A stretch of DNA of 64,000 bases, from assembly GCA_005882135.1 (NCBI GenBank), contig VBDR01000033.1, positions 31,847 to 95,846 of the forward strand, written 5' to 3'. The notes below the pieces were generated by a model. That model was given only the letters and a program-made list of their open reading frames with translations, had not been told where the DNA came from and made no database searches. Both the position numbers and the translations under genes were made by a program. Shown piece after piece: positions 46,973 to 54,407 of this stretch. Numbering within the stretch: the stretch's first letter is position 1; each line of letters opens with the position of its first letter. This stretch comes from Chloroflexota bacterium. Its GTDB lineage: Bacteria > Chloroflexota > Dormibacteria > Dormibacterales > Dormibacteraceae.

Positions 46973-48223
46973 ATGACAAAGGCTGGGTCTCGTATCGCTG
47001 CGTTGGCAGCGTTTCTGATCACGTTCAGCGCGTGTGGAAGTCAGCAGTCGGCCGGGCCCACGATCACAGATCCCGGTATCACCAAGGACGAGATCAAGAT
47101 CGGGGCGACGTATCCGGAGAGCGGCACCGCGTCCTTCTATTACGCCGTCGCCAAGGGCGCGACGGCCTATTTCCAGTACATCAACACCGAGAAGGGAGGT
47201 GTCAACGGACGCAAGATCACCTATGTCGTCCTCGACGACGGCTACGACCCCTCCAAGACGCCCGACAAAGCCAGGGAGCTTGTCCAGGACCAGAAGGTCT
47301 TCGCCACTTTCGGCAACCTGGGCACGCCGAATAACAAAGCCGTGCGGGACTACTACAACGCGCAGAAGGTCCCGCAGCTTTTCGTGTTCACCGGCGCGAG
47401 CATCTGGGGCTCGCAATATGACCAGTACCCGTACACGATCGGGTGGCAGCCGGACTATGTCACCGAAGCCACGATCTACGCCAAATACATCCTGCAGAAC
47501 GCGCCCACCTCAAAGATCGCGATCCTCTACCAGAACGATGCATATGGCCAGGACGGCTGGCAGGGCTTCAGGAGCGCTCTTGGTGACAAGGTCTCGATGA
47601 TCGTCGGCGAGGCCAAATACAACGCCGGCGACCCGAGCGACATGCGGTCCCAGGTCAACGCGCTCAAGGCCAGTGGGGCCGACACCTTCTTCGTCATCGC
47701 CACCCCGGCATACGCCGCCAGCGCCGCCACCAATGCCTACACCAGCGGCTGGAAGCCGAAGATCTACATGAACCAGGTCGCGGCCAGCACCGTCACATGG
47801 CGCAAGGTCGTCCAGCAAGTCGGCAGCTCGGCTCCGGTCGACGGCATGATCTCGACGCGCTACTTGAAGGACCCCAACGCCACCGAGTTCGCCAACGACT
47901 CGGGCATCGCCCTCTATAAGCAGATCCTTGACAAGTACGGCAACGGCTGCCTGGTCGCCGACAACTTCTGCGTGGCCGGGATGGCCTTCGCCTACTCAGT
48001 CGTGGACGTTTTCAAGAAGGCCGGCAACAACCTGAGCCGTAAGAACGTAGTCGACATCGCGGCGGGCCAGATGAACGAGACGGATAACTTCCTACTGCTG
48101 CCAGGGATCACGGTGCGGACCTCCAAGACACACCGCTTCCCGATCTCCCAGCTACAGACCATCAAGTGGAACACCGACCATTGGGAGGCGTTCGGTTCCG
48201 TTCAGGATGGCCGACCAGGCTAA
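46973..48223 (+). CDS. Lipoprotein substrate-binding protein of a LivK/HAAT-type ABC importer
   Basis: 416 residues. The lipobox FSAC (Cys21) follows a hydrophobic stretch, so it is an anchored type I binding protein. EIKIGATYPESGTASFYYAVAKGA, VVLDDGYDPSKTPDKARELV, KIAILYQNDAYGQDG and VNALKASGADTFFV are the periplasmic-binding-protein type 1 core. Ligand is probably an amino acid, amide or urea; it cannot be told from sequence. AGGAG stands 5 bases before the ATG. Confidence 0.9.
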   Translation: MTKAGSRIAALAAFLITFSACGSQQSAGPTITDPGITKDEIKIGATYPESGTASFYYAVAKGATAYFQYINTEKGGVNGRKITYVVLDDGYDPSKTPDKARELVQDQKVFATFGNLGTPNNKAVRDYYNAQKVPQLFVFTGASIWGSQYDQYPYTIGWQPDYVTEATIYAKYILQNAPTSKIAILYQNDAYGQDGWQGFRSALGDKVSMIVGEAKYNAGDPSDMRSQVNALKASGADTFFVIATPAYAASAATNAYTSGWKPKIYMNQVAASTVTWRKVVQQVGSSAPVDGMISTRYLKDPNATEFANDSGIALYKQILDKYGNGCLVADNFCVAGMAFAYSVVDVFKKAGNNLSRKNVVDIAAGQMNETDNFLLLPGITVRTSKTHRFPISQLQTIKWNTDHWEAFGSVQDGRPG

Positions 48224-48240
48224 CTCCTCGAGTCATATTG

Positions 48241-48265
48241 GCGGGGCCGGCGCAGCCGGCCCCGC
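48241..48265 (+). terminator. Terminator after the ABC importer
   Basis: GCGGGGCCGGC, 3-base loop, GCCGGCCCCGC: a perfect 11-bp stem starting 17 bases after the binding-protein stop. It is followed by TACCATCTTTC, a weak T-tract. It closes the importer operon. Confidence 0.75.
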
Positions 48266-48280
48266 TACCATCTTTCGCCG

Positions 48281-49132
48281 TTGGTGAATCGCCTCACTTT
48301 GCCGGGCGGGCGCGGGGCGCACCCCTATTGGCTGCAGGCCTATCTCCTCGTTTTCACCGCGGTCGGGCTATTCGCTGACAGCCGGGTCACCGCGCTGTGG
48401 CAGCAGCATCTGCTGGGCGGACTCAGCTTCACGGTCCTGTATCTCGCCGCCCTCAAGGCGCCTCGCGAGCAGCGCCTGCAGGTGTGGATTTGCGTCGTGG
48501 TGGCTACCGCCTATGAGGTCTTCGGCTCTCTTGTCTGGGGCATCTACCACTACCGCTTCCACAACCTGCCGGTGTACGTGCCCGCGGGCCACGGCATCGT
48601 GTACCTGTTCGGACTGCTGGCGGTCCAGACGCCGCTCGTTGCGCGTCACGGCCGGCGCCTCGCCTACGTGGCCCTCGCCGGCGCGGGGACGTGGGCGCTG
48701 CTGGGGCTGACAGTGCTGCCAGCGGTCACGGGTCGGCTCGACGTGCAGGGCGCGTTGTGGCTTCCGTACTTTGCGTACTTCTTGCTGCGGTCGCCGCGCT
48801 GGCCAGTTTTCGCGGCGATCTTCATCATCGTGAGCGAGCTGGAGATCTGCGGCACCTCATTCGGCAACTGGTACTGGATGCCCGTTGCCCCATGGACGCA
48901 CATCCCATCCGGCAACCCACCCTCAGTCGTCGCGGGCGGTTACTGCGTGATCGACGCGTCCGTGCTGTCTGTGCTCTGGCTCGTCAGGAACTACAGGGTG
49001 GGCTTGAACACCATCATGACGAGGATCAAAACCACGATCAGTCCAATGCCCGGCCCCAGGATCTGGTTTCGGCGCGCGAGCCGCGTGAAGTCTGGCGAGG
49101 TGGTGTCTCCGGCGGCGACCAGCTTGATCTGA
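48281..49132 (+). CDS. Uncharacterised polytopic membrane protein
   Basis: About 283 residues, six or seven helices. Distinct motifs are YHYRFHNLPVYVPAGHGIVY and, near the C-terminal third, SELEICGTSFGNWYW with GNPPSVVAGGYCVID. I do not recognise a named family; similar sequences in actinobacteria have no function assigned. Start is TTG or the following GTG at 48284, with no clear ribosome site. The last 47 residues run antisense to the DUF2269 gene; this is the longest overlap of opposite coding sequences in the window (142 bases), so the tail is questionable. Confidence 0.6.
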   Translation: MVNRLTLPGGRGAHPYWLQAYLLVFTAVGLFADSRVTALWQQHLLGGLSFTVLYLAALKAPREQRLQVWICVVVATAYEVFGSLVWGIYHYRFHNLPVYVPAGHGIVYLFGLLAVQTPLVARHGRRLAYVALAGAGTWALLGLTVLPAVTGRLDVQGALWLPYFAYFLLRSPRWPVFAAIFIIVSELEICGTSFGNWYWMPVAPWTHIPSGNPPSVVAGGYCVIDASVLSVLWLVRNYRVGLNTIMTRIKTTISPMPGPRIWFRRASRVKSGEVVSPAATSLI

Positions 49133-49449
49133 TCCCGAAGCAGGGGTGAGTAGAAGGCCACCGCGACCAAGATGAGGACGGCGAAAAGAATCAGCGCAAG
49201 CACAATCCACAGCGACGTGATGGGCAGGCGGCCCACGAAGACCATCAACAATCCTGTCAGCAGAAGCACGCCGTAGGCCGGGTTCGCGATCCGGTCGTCG
49301 AGGAATTTGATGCCCTTGAGAGCAAACCCAAGGTGCGCCGGATCGGCGTGGGAGCGGGCGTTCCACACTCCGTAGGTGATGTTAGAACCCACCGCGATGA
49401 TGGCTGCGAAGATGTGGATGAACTTCAGCACGAGGTAAAGGGAGAACAT
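48991..49449 (-). CDS. DUF2269 family membrane protein
   Basis: 152 residues with four helices. LVLKFIHIFAAIIAVGSNITYGVW is the DUF2269 (PF10027) start; later helices have VLLLTGLLMVFVG and LWIVLALILFAVLILVAVAFY. Predicted integral membrane protein of unknown function. It is the last gene of a minus-strand group with the two MaoC-like genes; its start is adjacent to the MaoC stop at 49449. Confidence 0.8.
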   Translation of the reverse strand: MFSLYLVLKFIHIFAAIIAVGSNITYGVWNARSHADPAHLGFALKGIKFLDDRIANPAYGVLLLTGLLMVFVGRLPITSLWIVLALILFAVLILVAVAFYSPLLRDQIKLVAAGDTTSPDFTRLARRNQILGPGIGLIVVLILVMMVFKPTL

Positions 49450-49841
49450 CAGGCGCCCAGTTGGACTGTGGCCGCACCTACCGTGGTGCGCTTGCCGGAA
49501 TCGTCCTCCCCCCAGACCTCCAGCTCGACCTCGTCACCGTCGACCCGGGTGACCCGTCCGCGACAGCGGTACGGGTGGCCTGGCCGGTCGATTCCGCGGT
49601 AGCTGACCTCGAACGTCTTCAGCGTCCCGCGATCGCCGAGCCAATCCGTGACGAGCTGGCCGAGGAACGCAGCTTTCAAAAGCCCGTGAAGGATGACACC
49701 CGGCAGCGCGACGCTCTGCGCGTAGGCCTGGTCGTAGTGGATCTCGTAGAAGTCGCCCTGCGCGCCCGCGTACTGGACCAGCTGGCGCGTGGTCGGGTGC
49801 TTGACAAGCTCAGGCAGCTCCTGCCCCACTTCTATGTTCAT
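49449..49841 (-). CDS. MaoC-like (R)-hydratase, C-terminal-type hotdog (HadB-like)
   Basis: 130 residues. The hydratase 2 motif is seen as YAGAQGDFYEIHYDQAYAQSVALPGVILHGLL: catalytic Asp and His (GDFYEIHYD) with the downstream HG. It resembles mycobacterial HadB, which pairs with HadA or HadC to dehydrate 3-hydroxyacyl-ACP. It overlaps its partner as ATGA at 49838-49841. Fatty acid or CoA-ester dehydration is likely; the acyl chain is unknown. Confidence 0.82.
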   Translation of the reverse strand: MNIEVGQELPELVKHPTTRQLVQYAGAQGDFYEIHYDQAYAQSVALPGVILHGLLKAAFLGQLVTDWLGDRGTLKTFEVSYRGIDRPGHPYRCRGRVTRVDGDEVELEVWGEDDSGKRTTVGAATVQLGA

Positions 49842-50257
49842 CTCCGGATCGCGGTCCCCTTCAGCCGCGCCACCTGCTCGCCACGCTGGTTGACGTACTC
49901 GGTTTCGAAGATGATGAATAACAGGTTGCCTGTCGAGCCTGGTTTCTCGTAGACATCCGCGACGCGCCCGGTGGCGGTGATGCGGTCGCCGATCACGACG
50001 GGCGCGAAATACTCGAACTGGTTGCCGCCGTTCAGCCAGCCCTTCCCGTACCCCTCGGCCTCGGCCAGATGGAGCGACACCGGCGCGAGGGCGACCAGAA
50101 ACGTCGGCGGCGCTTCCTTGTTCCACCGTGGGTTGGGATCACCGATGGCTTCCACAAATCGCCTCACATGACCGGCCTCGACCGGAGCCGTGATCGGTGG
50201 GCCCTCGAGCCCAATCCGGGCTCGCAGCCGGTCGATCACCGAGGTGGTGGCGCTCAC
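49838..50257 (-). CDS. MaoC-like dehydratase, N-terminal-type hotdog (HadA-like)
   Basis: 139 residues from the GTG at 50255-50257. VEAGHVRRFVEAIGDPNPRWNKE with PPTFLVAL matches the FAS1-type dehydratase N-terminal domain (HadA/HadC), which lacks the catalytic Asp/His and forms the acyl tunnel. With the next gene it makes a split hotdog pair. It overlaps the acyl-CoA dehydrogenase stop (GTGA). Confidence 0.8.
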   Translation of the reverse strand: MSATTSVIDRLRARIGLEGPPITAPVEAGHVRRFVEAIGDPNPRWNKEAPPTFLVALAPVSLHLAEAEGYGKGWLNGGNQFEYFAPVVIGDRITATGRVADVYEKPGSTGNLLFIIFETEYVNQRGEQVARLKGTAIRR

Positions 50258-51426
50258 CGGCCGCGCGGAAGACCGAGCACGCGCTCGGCGATGATGTTGC
50301 GTTGGATCTCCGACGAACCGGCGTAGATGGTTTCGGCTTGCGCCCACATCCAGCCGTACTGCCATCGCCCATCCTCGATCGCGAGCGCCGATTCCGGCGC
50401 CAGGGCGCCGTACATGCCTTCGACTCCGACCGCAGTTTCCTGGAGCCGTTTGTCCATCTCGCTCCAGTAGAGCTTGGTCACGCTGGCTTCGGGCCCCGGC
50501 GCCTGGCCGTGCTGTGCCTTGGTCAAGTTGCGCAGGCCGATCAGCCGGAAGACGTGCGCCTCGATCTGGGCCTGGGCGATCTTCTGCCGCGTCGGGGCGT
50601 CAGCGCCGGCGCCTCGCTCTCGGGCCAGCGCCGCAAGCTCGGCGACCGCGCGTTCGAAGCGGGCCGCCTGGGCCAGCCCTCCACGCTCGAAACCGAAGAC
50701 AGTCATCGCGATCTTCCAACCATCTCCGGGCTGGCCGACCAGGTCGCGGTCATTGACCTCGGCTCCGGATAGGAAGATCTCGCAGAACTCGCCGCCGCCG
50801 GTCATCTGCTTGATCCGCCGGACTTCGACCCCCGGCTGGTTCATGTCAACGAGAAAAAAGCCGATGCCGCGGTGCGGCTCCGCGGCAGCGTCCGTGCGCG
50901 CGAGCAAGAAGCTCCTGTGCGAGTAGTGGGCCCCGCTCGACCAGGTCTTCTGGCCGCTGAGCGTCCATTTGCCGTCACGTCGTTCGGCCCGCGTACGCAG
51001 GCCCGCGAGGTCGCTGCCCGCGTCCGGCTCGCTGAAGCCCTGGCAGAAGATCAGCTCGCCGCTGAGGATCTTCTCGATATACGTCTCTTTCTGCCAGTCG
51101 CTCCCGAGCGCGACCAGCGTCGGTGCCAGCAAGGTCACGCCGAGTCGGCCGAGGATGCCAGGCGCGCCCGCCCTCGTCATCTCCTCCTGGTAGATCGCCT
51201 GCATCACAGGCGTCGCGCTGCGACCTCCCACCTCCTTGGGCCAGCCAAGCTTCAGCCAGCCGCCTTCGTACAGGCGCCGCTGCCATTCGCGCTGGACTTC
51301 GGTCTCCTCTTCCTCGCGGAAGCCACCTGCGGCACCGTGCCGCCACTCCGCGGGCAGGTTGGCCTCGAGCCACGCACGGATCTCGAGCCGGAAGGCTTCC
51401 TCCTCAGGCGTGAAGCCAAGATCCAC
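50254..51426 (-). CDS. Acyl-CoA dehydrogenase
   Basis: 390 residues, GTG start. MDLGFTPEEEAFRLEIRAWL, the FAD-binding FCQGFSEPDAGSDLAGLRTRA, WTLSGQKTWSSGAHYS and the C-terminal SSEIQRNIIAERVLGLPRG are typical. The catalytic base is probably in ETIYAGSSEIQRN (Glu in the common position). The presence of the MaoC pair suggests an acyl-CoA catabolic or modifying pathway. It belongs to the long N-terminal subgroup similar to mycobacterial FadE enzymes. Confidence 0.92.
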   Translation of the reverse strand: MDLGFTPEEEAFRLEIRAWLEANLPAEWRHGAAGGFREEEETEVQREWQRRLYEGGWLKLGWPKEVGGRSATPVMQAIYQEEMTRAGAPGILGRLGVTLLAPTLVALGSDWQKETYIEKILSGELIFCQGFSEPDAGSDLAGLRTRAERRDGKWTLSGQKTWSSGAHYSHRSFLLARTDAAAEPHRGIGFFLVDMNQPGVEVRRIKQMTGGGEFCEIFLSGAEVNDRDLVGQPGDGWKIAMTVFGFERGGLAQAARFERAVAELAALARERGAGADAPTRQKIAQAQIEAHVFRLIGLRNLTKAQHGQAPGPEASVTKLYWSEMDKRLQETAVGVEGMYGALAPESALAIEDGRWQYGWMWAQAETIYAGSSEIQRNIIAERVLGLPRGR

Positions 51427-51462
51427 GGTTAGGACGCTAACAAAATTGGCAAACTGGAGGGG

Positions 51463-51834
51463 ATGGCATCCGAGGTGCTGTGCGGGCGCTGCGGGGCGCT
51501 CCTCACCAACCCGACTGCTCCGTGCCCCCGATGCGGATCGCCCGCGTCAGGCGCCTATTACGGTCCGGTCGCCCGACCGCGGAAAAGCCCGGCGCTTGCA
51601 GCCGCCCTGGCGATCGTGCCCGGTCTCGGGCACTTCTACCTGGGCCACAACATGAAGGGCCTCGCCTACATGCTCGGCATCGGCGGCCTTCAGTTCTTCG
51701 GCTTCGACCTCGACCTGACGGTGATCGGCGCCGCGGTCGGAGTGCCGATGGAGCTTGGCGGCGGCACGCTGTGGATTTTCAGCATCATCGACGCGTACCG
51801 CACCGCCAAGCACATGGAATCGACGGGCCCCTAG
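51463..51834 (+). CDS. Zinc-ribbon plus TM2-like small membrane protein
   Basis: 123 residues. An N-terminal zinc ribbon (LCGRCGALLTNPTAPCPRCG, two CxxC) precedes a Lys/Arg segment and two helices containing PGLGHFYLGHNMKGLAYML, a TM2/DUF5683-like signature, and FSIIDAYRTAK. Function unknown. GGAGGGG stands just before the ATG. The stop overlaps the stop of the convergent gene by three bases (CTAG). Confidence 0.8.
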   Translation: MASEVLCGRCGALLTNPTAPCPRCGSPASGAYYGPVARPRKSPALAAALAIVPGLGHFYLGHNMKGLAYMLGIGGLQFFGFDLDLTVIGAAVGVPMELGGGTLWIFSIIDAYRTAKHMESTGP

Positions 51835-52190
51835 GAAGCCGCCCTACGTCTTCGGGTGGTCACCTTCCGTCGCCGTCCGTTCGCCGGAGCGGCGGCCTTG
51901 CGGCGCCCCTTCGTGGTCGTTGTTCCGAGGGCTCGCTGCACCCGTCGGGAGATCGTGCGAAGTTCGCGTTCAACGCCTTTGTTAGTGGATGAGGCTCCGG
52001 CCCGCTCGGAGAGCTTGGTCACCTGGCGCTGCAGCTGGCGGTTCTTGCTGATCAGCTCAGCTACCATCGCGTTGAGCTGCGTGATGAGCTCTCCGCCCGC
52101 TGCTCGCTTGCTCCGCGTCCGCGTTGTTTTCGAACCAGGCGGACGGCCGCGACGGCGCGGCGGATTCTGCTGTGCTTCCTCGGGTGACAT
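51831..52190 (-). CDS. Small basic AT-hook / coiled-coil protein, putative nucleoid-associated
   Basis: 119 residues. Near the N-terminus RRRGRPPGSK is an AT-hook (core RGRP), followed by a coiled coil with heptad pattern (ELITQLNAMVAELISKNRQLQRQVTKL), then a basic Arg/Lys/Ala tail (KGRRKAAAPANGRRRKVTTRRRR). This is the layout of minor-groove binding nucleoid proteins but I recognise no named family. The ATG at 52188-52190 has GGGAG 5 bases upstream. It starts only 14 bases after the T-run of a strong terminator. Confidence 0.75.
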   Translation of the reverse strand: MSPEEAQQNPPRRRGRPPGSKTTRTRSKRAAGGELITQLNAMVAELISKNRQLQRQVTKLSERAGASSTNKGVERELRTISRRVQRALGTTTTKGRRKAAAPANGRRRKVTTRRRRAAS

Positions 52191-52203
52191 ATCTACTCCC
52201 CTG

Positions 52204-52245
52204 CTCAAAAAAAGAAATTGGGCGCAGCAATATTAGCTGCGCCCA
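52204..52245 (-). terminator. Rho-independent terminator just before the AT-hook gene
   Basis: TGGGCGCAGC, 7-base loop, GCTGCGCCCA (perfect 10-bp stem, 52219-52245), then on the minus strand AATTTCTTTTTTTG. It terminates the RNase H-like gene 20 bases upstream. The T-run ends 14 bases before the AT-hook ATG, so this could also be an attenuator. Confidence 0.9.
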
Positions 52246-52265
52246 GTGAATTTCTCTGTAAGGAC

Positions 52266-52679
52266 TTACGCGGCGACCAGCATCTGCGGTTTGGAAAGAC
52301 TCTTCAATCCCTCGCGCGCAAGCTCGTGCGCGGGATTTGCTTTACGGCTCACATAACGGACCACGCGCCAGCCACGCCGGCATCGTTCGCGAACTTCGTG
52401 CACTGCGATGCGAAAGCTGTCACTCGACGGCATGCGGCTGCGCACAACTGGAGCGCAATCCGTGCGCACGATCACACGGTGATAAGGCCAGCGCGCGGCG
52501 GCAAGATCGAGCGCGCCCGCGCACACGTGCGCTTCCAGCTGAGCCGAGCCACCCATATGCGAAAAGCCGAACGACTCCGTGTAGACCGCCCGCCCCCTAA
52601 CAAAAACGGCCAGGCCACATCCGGCCCGGCCATGCTTATCCAGCGCGGCGTCCACGTAGATCACCAGGCACTCCCGCAA
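52266..52679 (-). CDS. RNase H-fold protein
   Basis: 137 residues, TTG start with GGAGG 8 bases upstream. The acidic residues of the RNase H core are apparent: Asp10 (IYVDAALD), Glu49 (AQLEAHVCAGALDLA), Asp74 (VIVRTDCAPV) and, at the last position, His118 in place of the usual Asp (KANPAHELAREGL). It resembles RNase HI-like or reverse-transcriptase-type RNase H proteins of 130-150 residues. It stands alone between hairpins at 52704 and 52219. Activity is plausible but unproven. Confidence 0.75.
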   Translation of the reverse strand: MRECLVIYVDAALDKHGRAGCGLAVFVRGRAVYTESFGFSHMGGSAQLEAHVCAGALDLAAARWPYHRVIVRTDCAPVVRSRMPSSDSFRIAVHEVRERCRRGWRVVRYVSRKANPAHELAREGLKSLSKPQMLVAA

Positions 52680-52703
52680 ACTGCATTCCTCCCGTATGGC
52701 GGT

Positions 52704-52724
52704 CCTGGCGGTCGGCCCGCCAGG
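52704..52724 (-). promoter_or_regulatory. Hairpin in the RNase H-like gene leader
   Basis: CCTGGCGG, 5-base loop, CCGCCAGG: 8 bp perfect, about 25 bases before the TTG start. A separate GATGTTG ... CAACATC inverted repeat (about 52751-52786) may be an operator or part of a promoter. The fabI gene ends at 52791, so this 111-base region holds the promoter or a read-through leader. Confidence 0.4.
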
Positions 52725-52790
52725 CCAGGATTTCGGAAGAGCCTAACATGATGTTGCGCGCTTGTCCTCAGCTGAACACAACATCTGGGG

Positions 52791-53579
52791 TCAATCAGCG
52801 GGAGGTAGTTCAGTCCCCATCGCGTGGTAGCCGCCGTCGACGTGCAGCAGCTCGCCGGTGGTCATGTCCATGAAGTCGGACAGGAGCACCGCGACCGCCC
52901 GCCCGACGGGCGATTTGTCTTGCAGGCTCCAGCCGAGAGGAGCGCGCTTTTCCCACACCTCTTCGAAATCCTTGAAGCCCGGTATGCCGCTAGCGGCGAG
53001 TGTTGCCAGCGGGCCCGCGCACACCGCGTTGACGCGAATCTTGTAGCGACCGAGATCGCGCGCCAGGTAGCGCGTCACGGATTCAAGCGCAGCTTTGGAA
53101 ACACCCATCCAGTCGTATTTCGGCCACGCGCTAGTCGAATTATCGAAATCGAGCGTGACCATGGATCCGCCATGTTCTCGCATGAGCGGAAGAAATCCGC
53201 GCGCCATTTCCTTGAACGAAAAAGCGCTCACCTGAAGGGCGGTTGCGACACTTTCCCACGGCGTGTTGAGAAATTGGCCCCCGAGCGCGTCCGCAGGCGC
53301 AAAGGCAACCGAATGCACCAGCCCATCCACTCGGTCCCAGCGCTTTTCGGTTTCCTTGACAGCCTCGGCGATATCCGAAGGCTTGGTCACGTCCATCTCG
53401 AGAATGTCAGGCACTGGATCGAGCTTTTTCGCGGTCATCTGGGTGATGCTCATCATCCGGCCAAAGCTCGTGAGCAGGATCTCGGCGCCTTCACGCTGCG
53501 CCTCCTGCGCAATTGAATAACCAATGCTCCGCCGGTCCGACATGCCGGCGATGAGCACGCGCTTGCCCTTGAGGATCAC
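52791..53579 (-). CDS. fabI: Enoyl-[acyl-carrier-protein] reductase (NADH), FabI
   Basis: 262 residues, GTG start. It is the SDR enzyme completing each fatty acid elongation cycle. KRVLIAGMSDRRSIGYSIAQ is the divergent FabI cofactor loop, VHSVAFAP and the catalytic pair in WPKYDWMGVSKAALES (Tyr and Lys separated by six), and LLHVDGGYHAMG at the end. It is the last gene of the heme/oxidase-linked operon, 12 bases after the rhodanese. Confidence 0.93.
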   Translation of the reverse strand: MILKGKRVLIAGMSDRRSIGYSIAQEAQREGAEILLTSFGRMMSITQMTAKKLDPVPDILEMDVTKPSDIAEAVKETEKRWDRVDGLVHSVAFAPADALGGQFLNTPWESVATALQVSAFSFKEMARGFLPLMREHGGSMVTLDFDNSTSAWPKYDWMGVSKAALESVTRYLARDLGRYKIRVNAVCAGPLATLAASGIPGFKDFEEVWEKRAPLGWSLQDKSPVGRAVAVLLSDFMDMTTGELLHVDGGYHAMGTELPPAD

Positions 53580-53591
53580 AGGGTCATAACT

Positions 53592-54407
53592 CTAAGGTTG
53601 TTCGCCGGTTGCGACGGGAGCGTCGCGACGTGACCAATCGCTCCAGGCACCGGCGTACAAGCCCGCGTTGGGAAGCCCCGCGATTTCCATCGCCAGCAGG
53701 TGATGGGTCGCGTTGACGCCTGAGCCGCAGTAGAACACGGCTCCGTTTTCCGCGCCCAGCGCCTCGTAGCGCCTGCGCAGCTCTAGAGGTGACTTGAAGC
53801 GCCCGTCCGGGCCCAGGTTCTCGCTGAAAGGGGCGCTGAGCGCGCCCGGGATGTGCCCGGCCTTGGGATCGACCGGCTCCTTTTCGCCGCGGTATCTCTC
53901 GCCGGCCCGCGCGTCGATGAGCGGGATACCGCGCAGGGCGCGGACAGCTTCGAAGTCGAGCAGCCGCGGGTCGTGGGTCCGCCGGCTTTTGAAGGCGCCG
54001 GCCTGGACGCGCGGCACTTCCGTTTCCAGCGGCGTTCCCCACGCCTGCAGGCCGCCATCGAGCACCGCCTGGGCTCGGTGGCCGAAAAGGCCGAGCAGGA
54101 ACCACAACCGCGCCGCCACCGAACCGCCCGCGTCGTCGTAAGCGACGACTTTGGTGTTGGGGTCGACACCGGCCCGGCGCATCTCACGCTCGAACTGCGA
54201 GGTTGTCGGCAGCGGATGGCGCCCGGCCCCCTCCCTGCCGGTGACGTCCTCCAGGTCGACAAAGACCGCGCCGGGCAGGTGACCGCGCTCATATTCGTCG
54301 CGACCGTTGCGTCCCTGCAGATACCAGCGGAAGTCGATCACCCGAACGCCGCCGTCGCGCAGGTGCTTGCGCAGCCAGTCGGTTTCAACCAGGGGACCGA
54401 AGGCCAT
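53592..54407 (-). CDS. sseA: Two-domain rhodanese, thiosulfate/3-mercaptopyruvate sulfurtransferase
   Basis: 271 residues. N-terminal rhodanese domain with LPGAVFVDLEDVTG and VVAYDDAGGSVAARLWFLL; catalytic C-terminal domain with the active Cys in AVFYCGSGVNATHHLLAM. The active loop CGSGVNA matches TST more than MST (CGSGVTA) but either is possible. Start overlaps the metallo-hydrolase stop (TGATG). Confidence 0.9.
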   Translation of the reverse strand: MAFGPLVETDWLRKHLRDGGVRVIDFRWYLQGRNGRDEYERGHLPGAVFVDLEDVTGREGAGRHPLPTTSQFEREMRRAGVDPNTKVVAYDDAGGSVAARLWFLLGLFGHRAQAVLDGGLQAWGTPLETEVPRVQAGAFKSRRTHDPRLLDFEAVRALRGIPLIDARAGERYRGEKEPVDPKAGHIPGALSAPFSENLGPDGRFKSPLELRRRYEALGAENGAVFYCGSGVNATHHLLAMEIAGLPNAGLYAGAWSDWSRRDAPVATGEQP

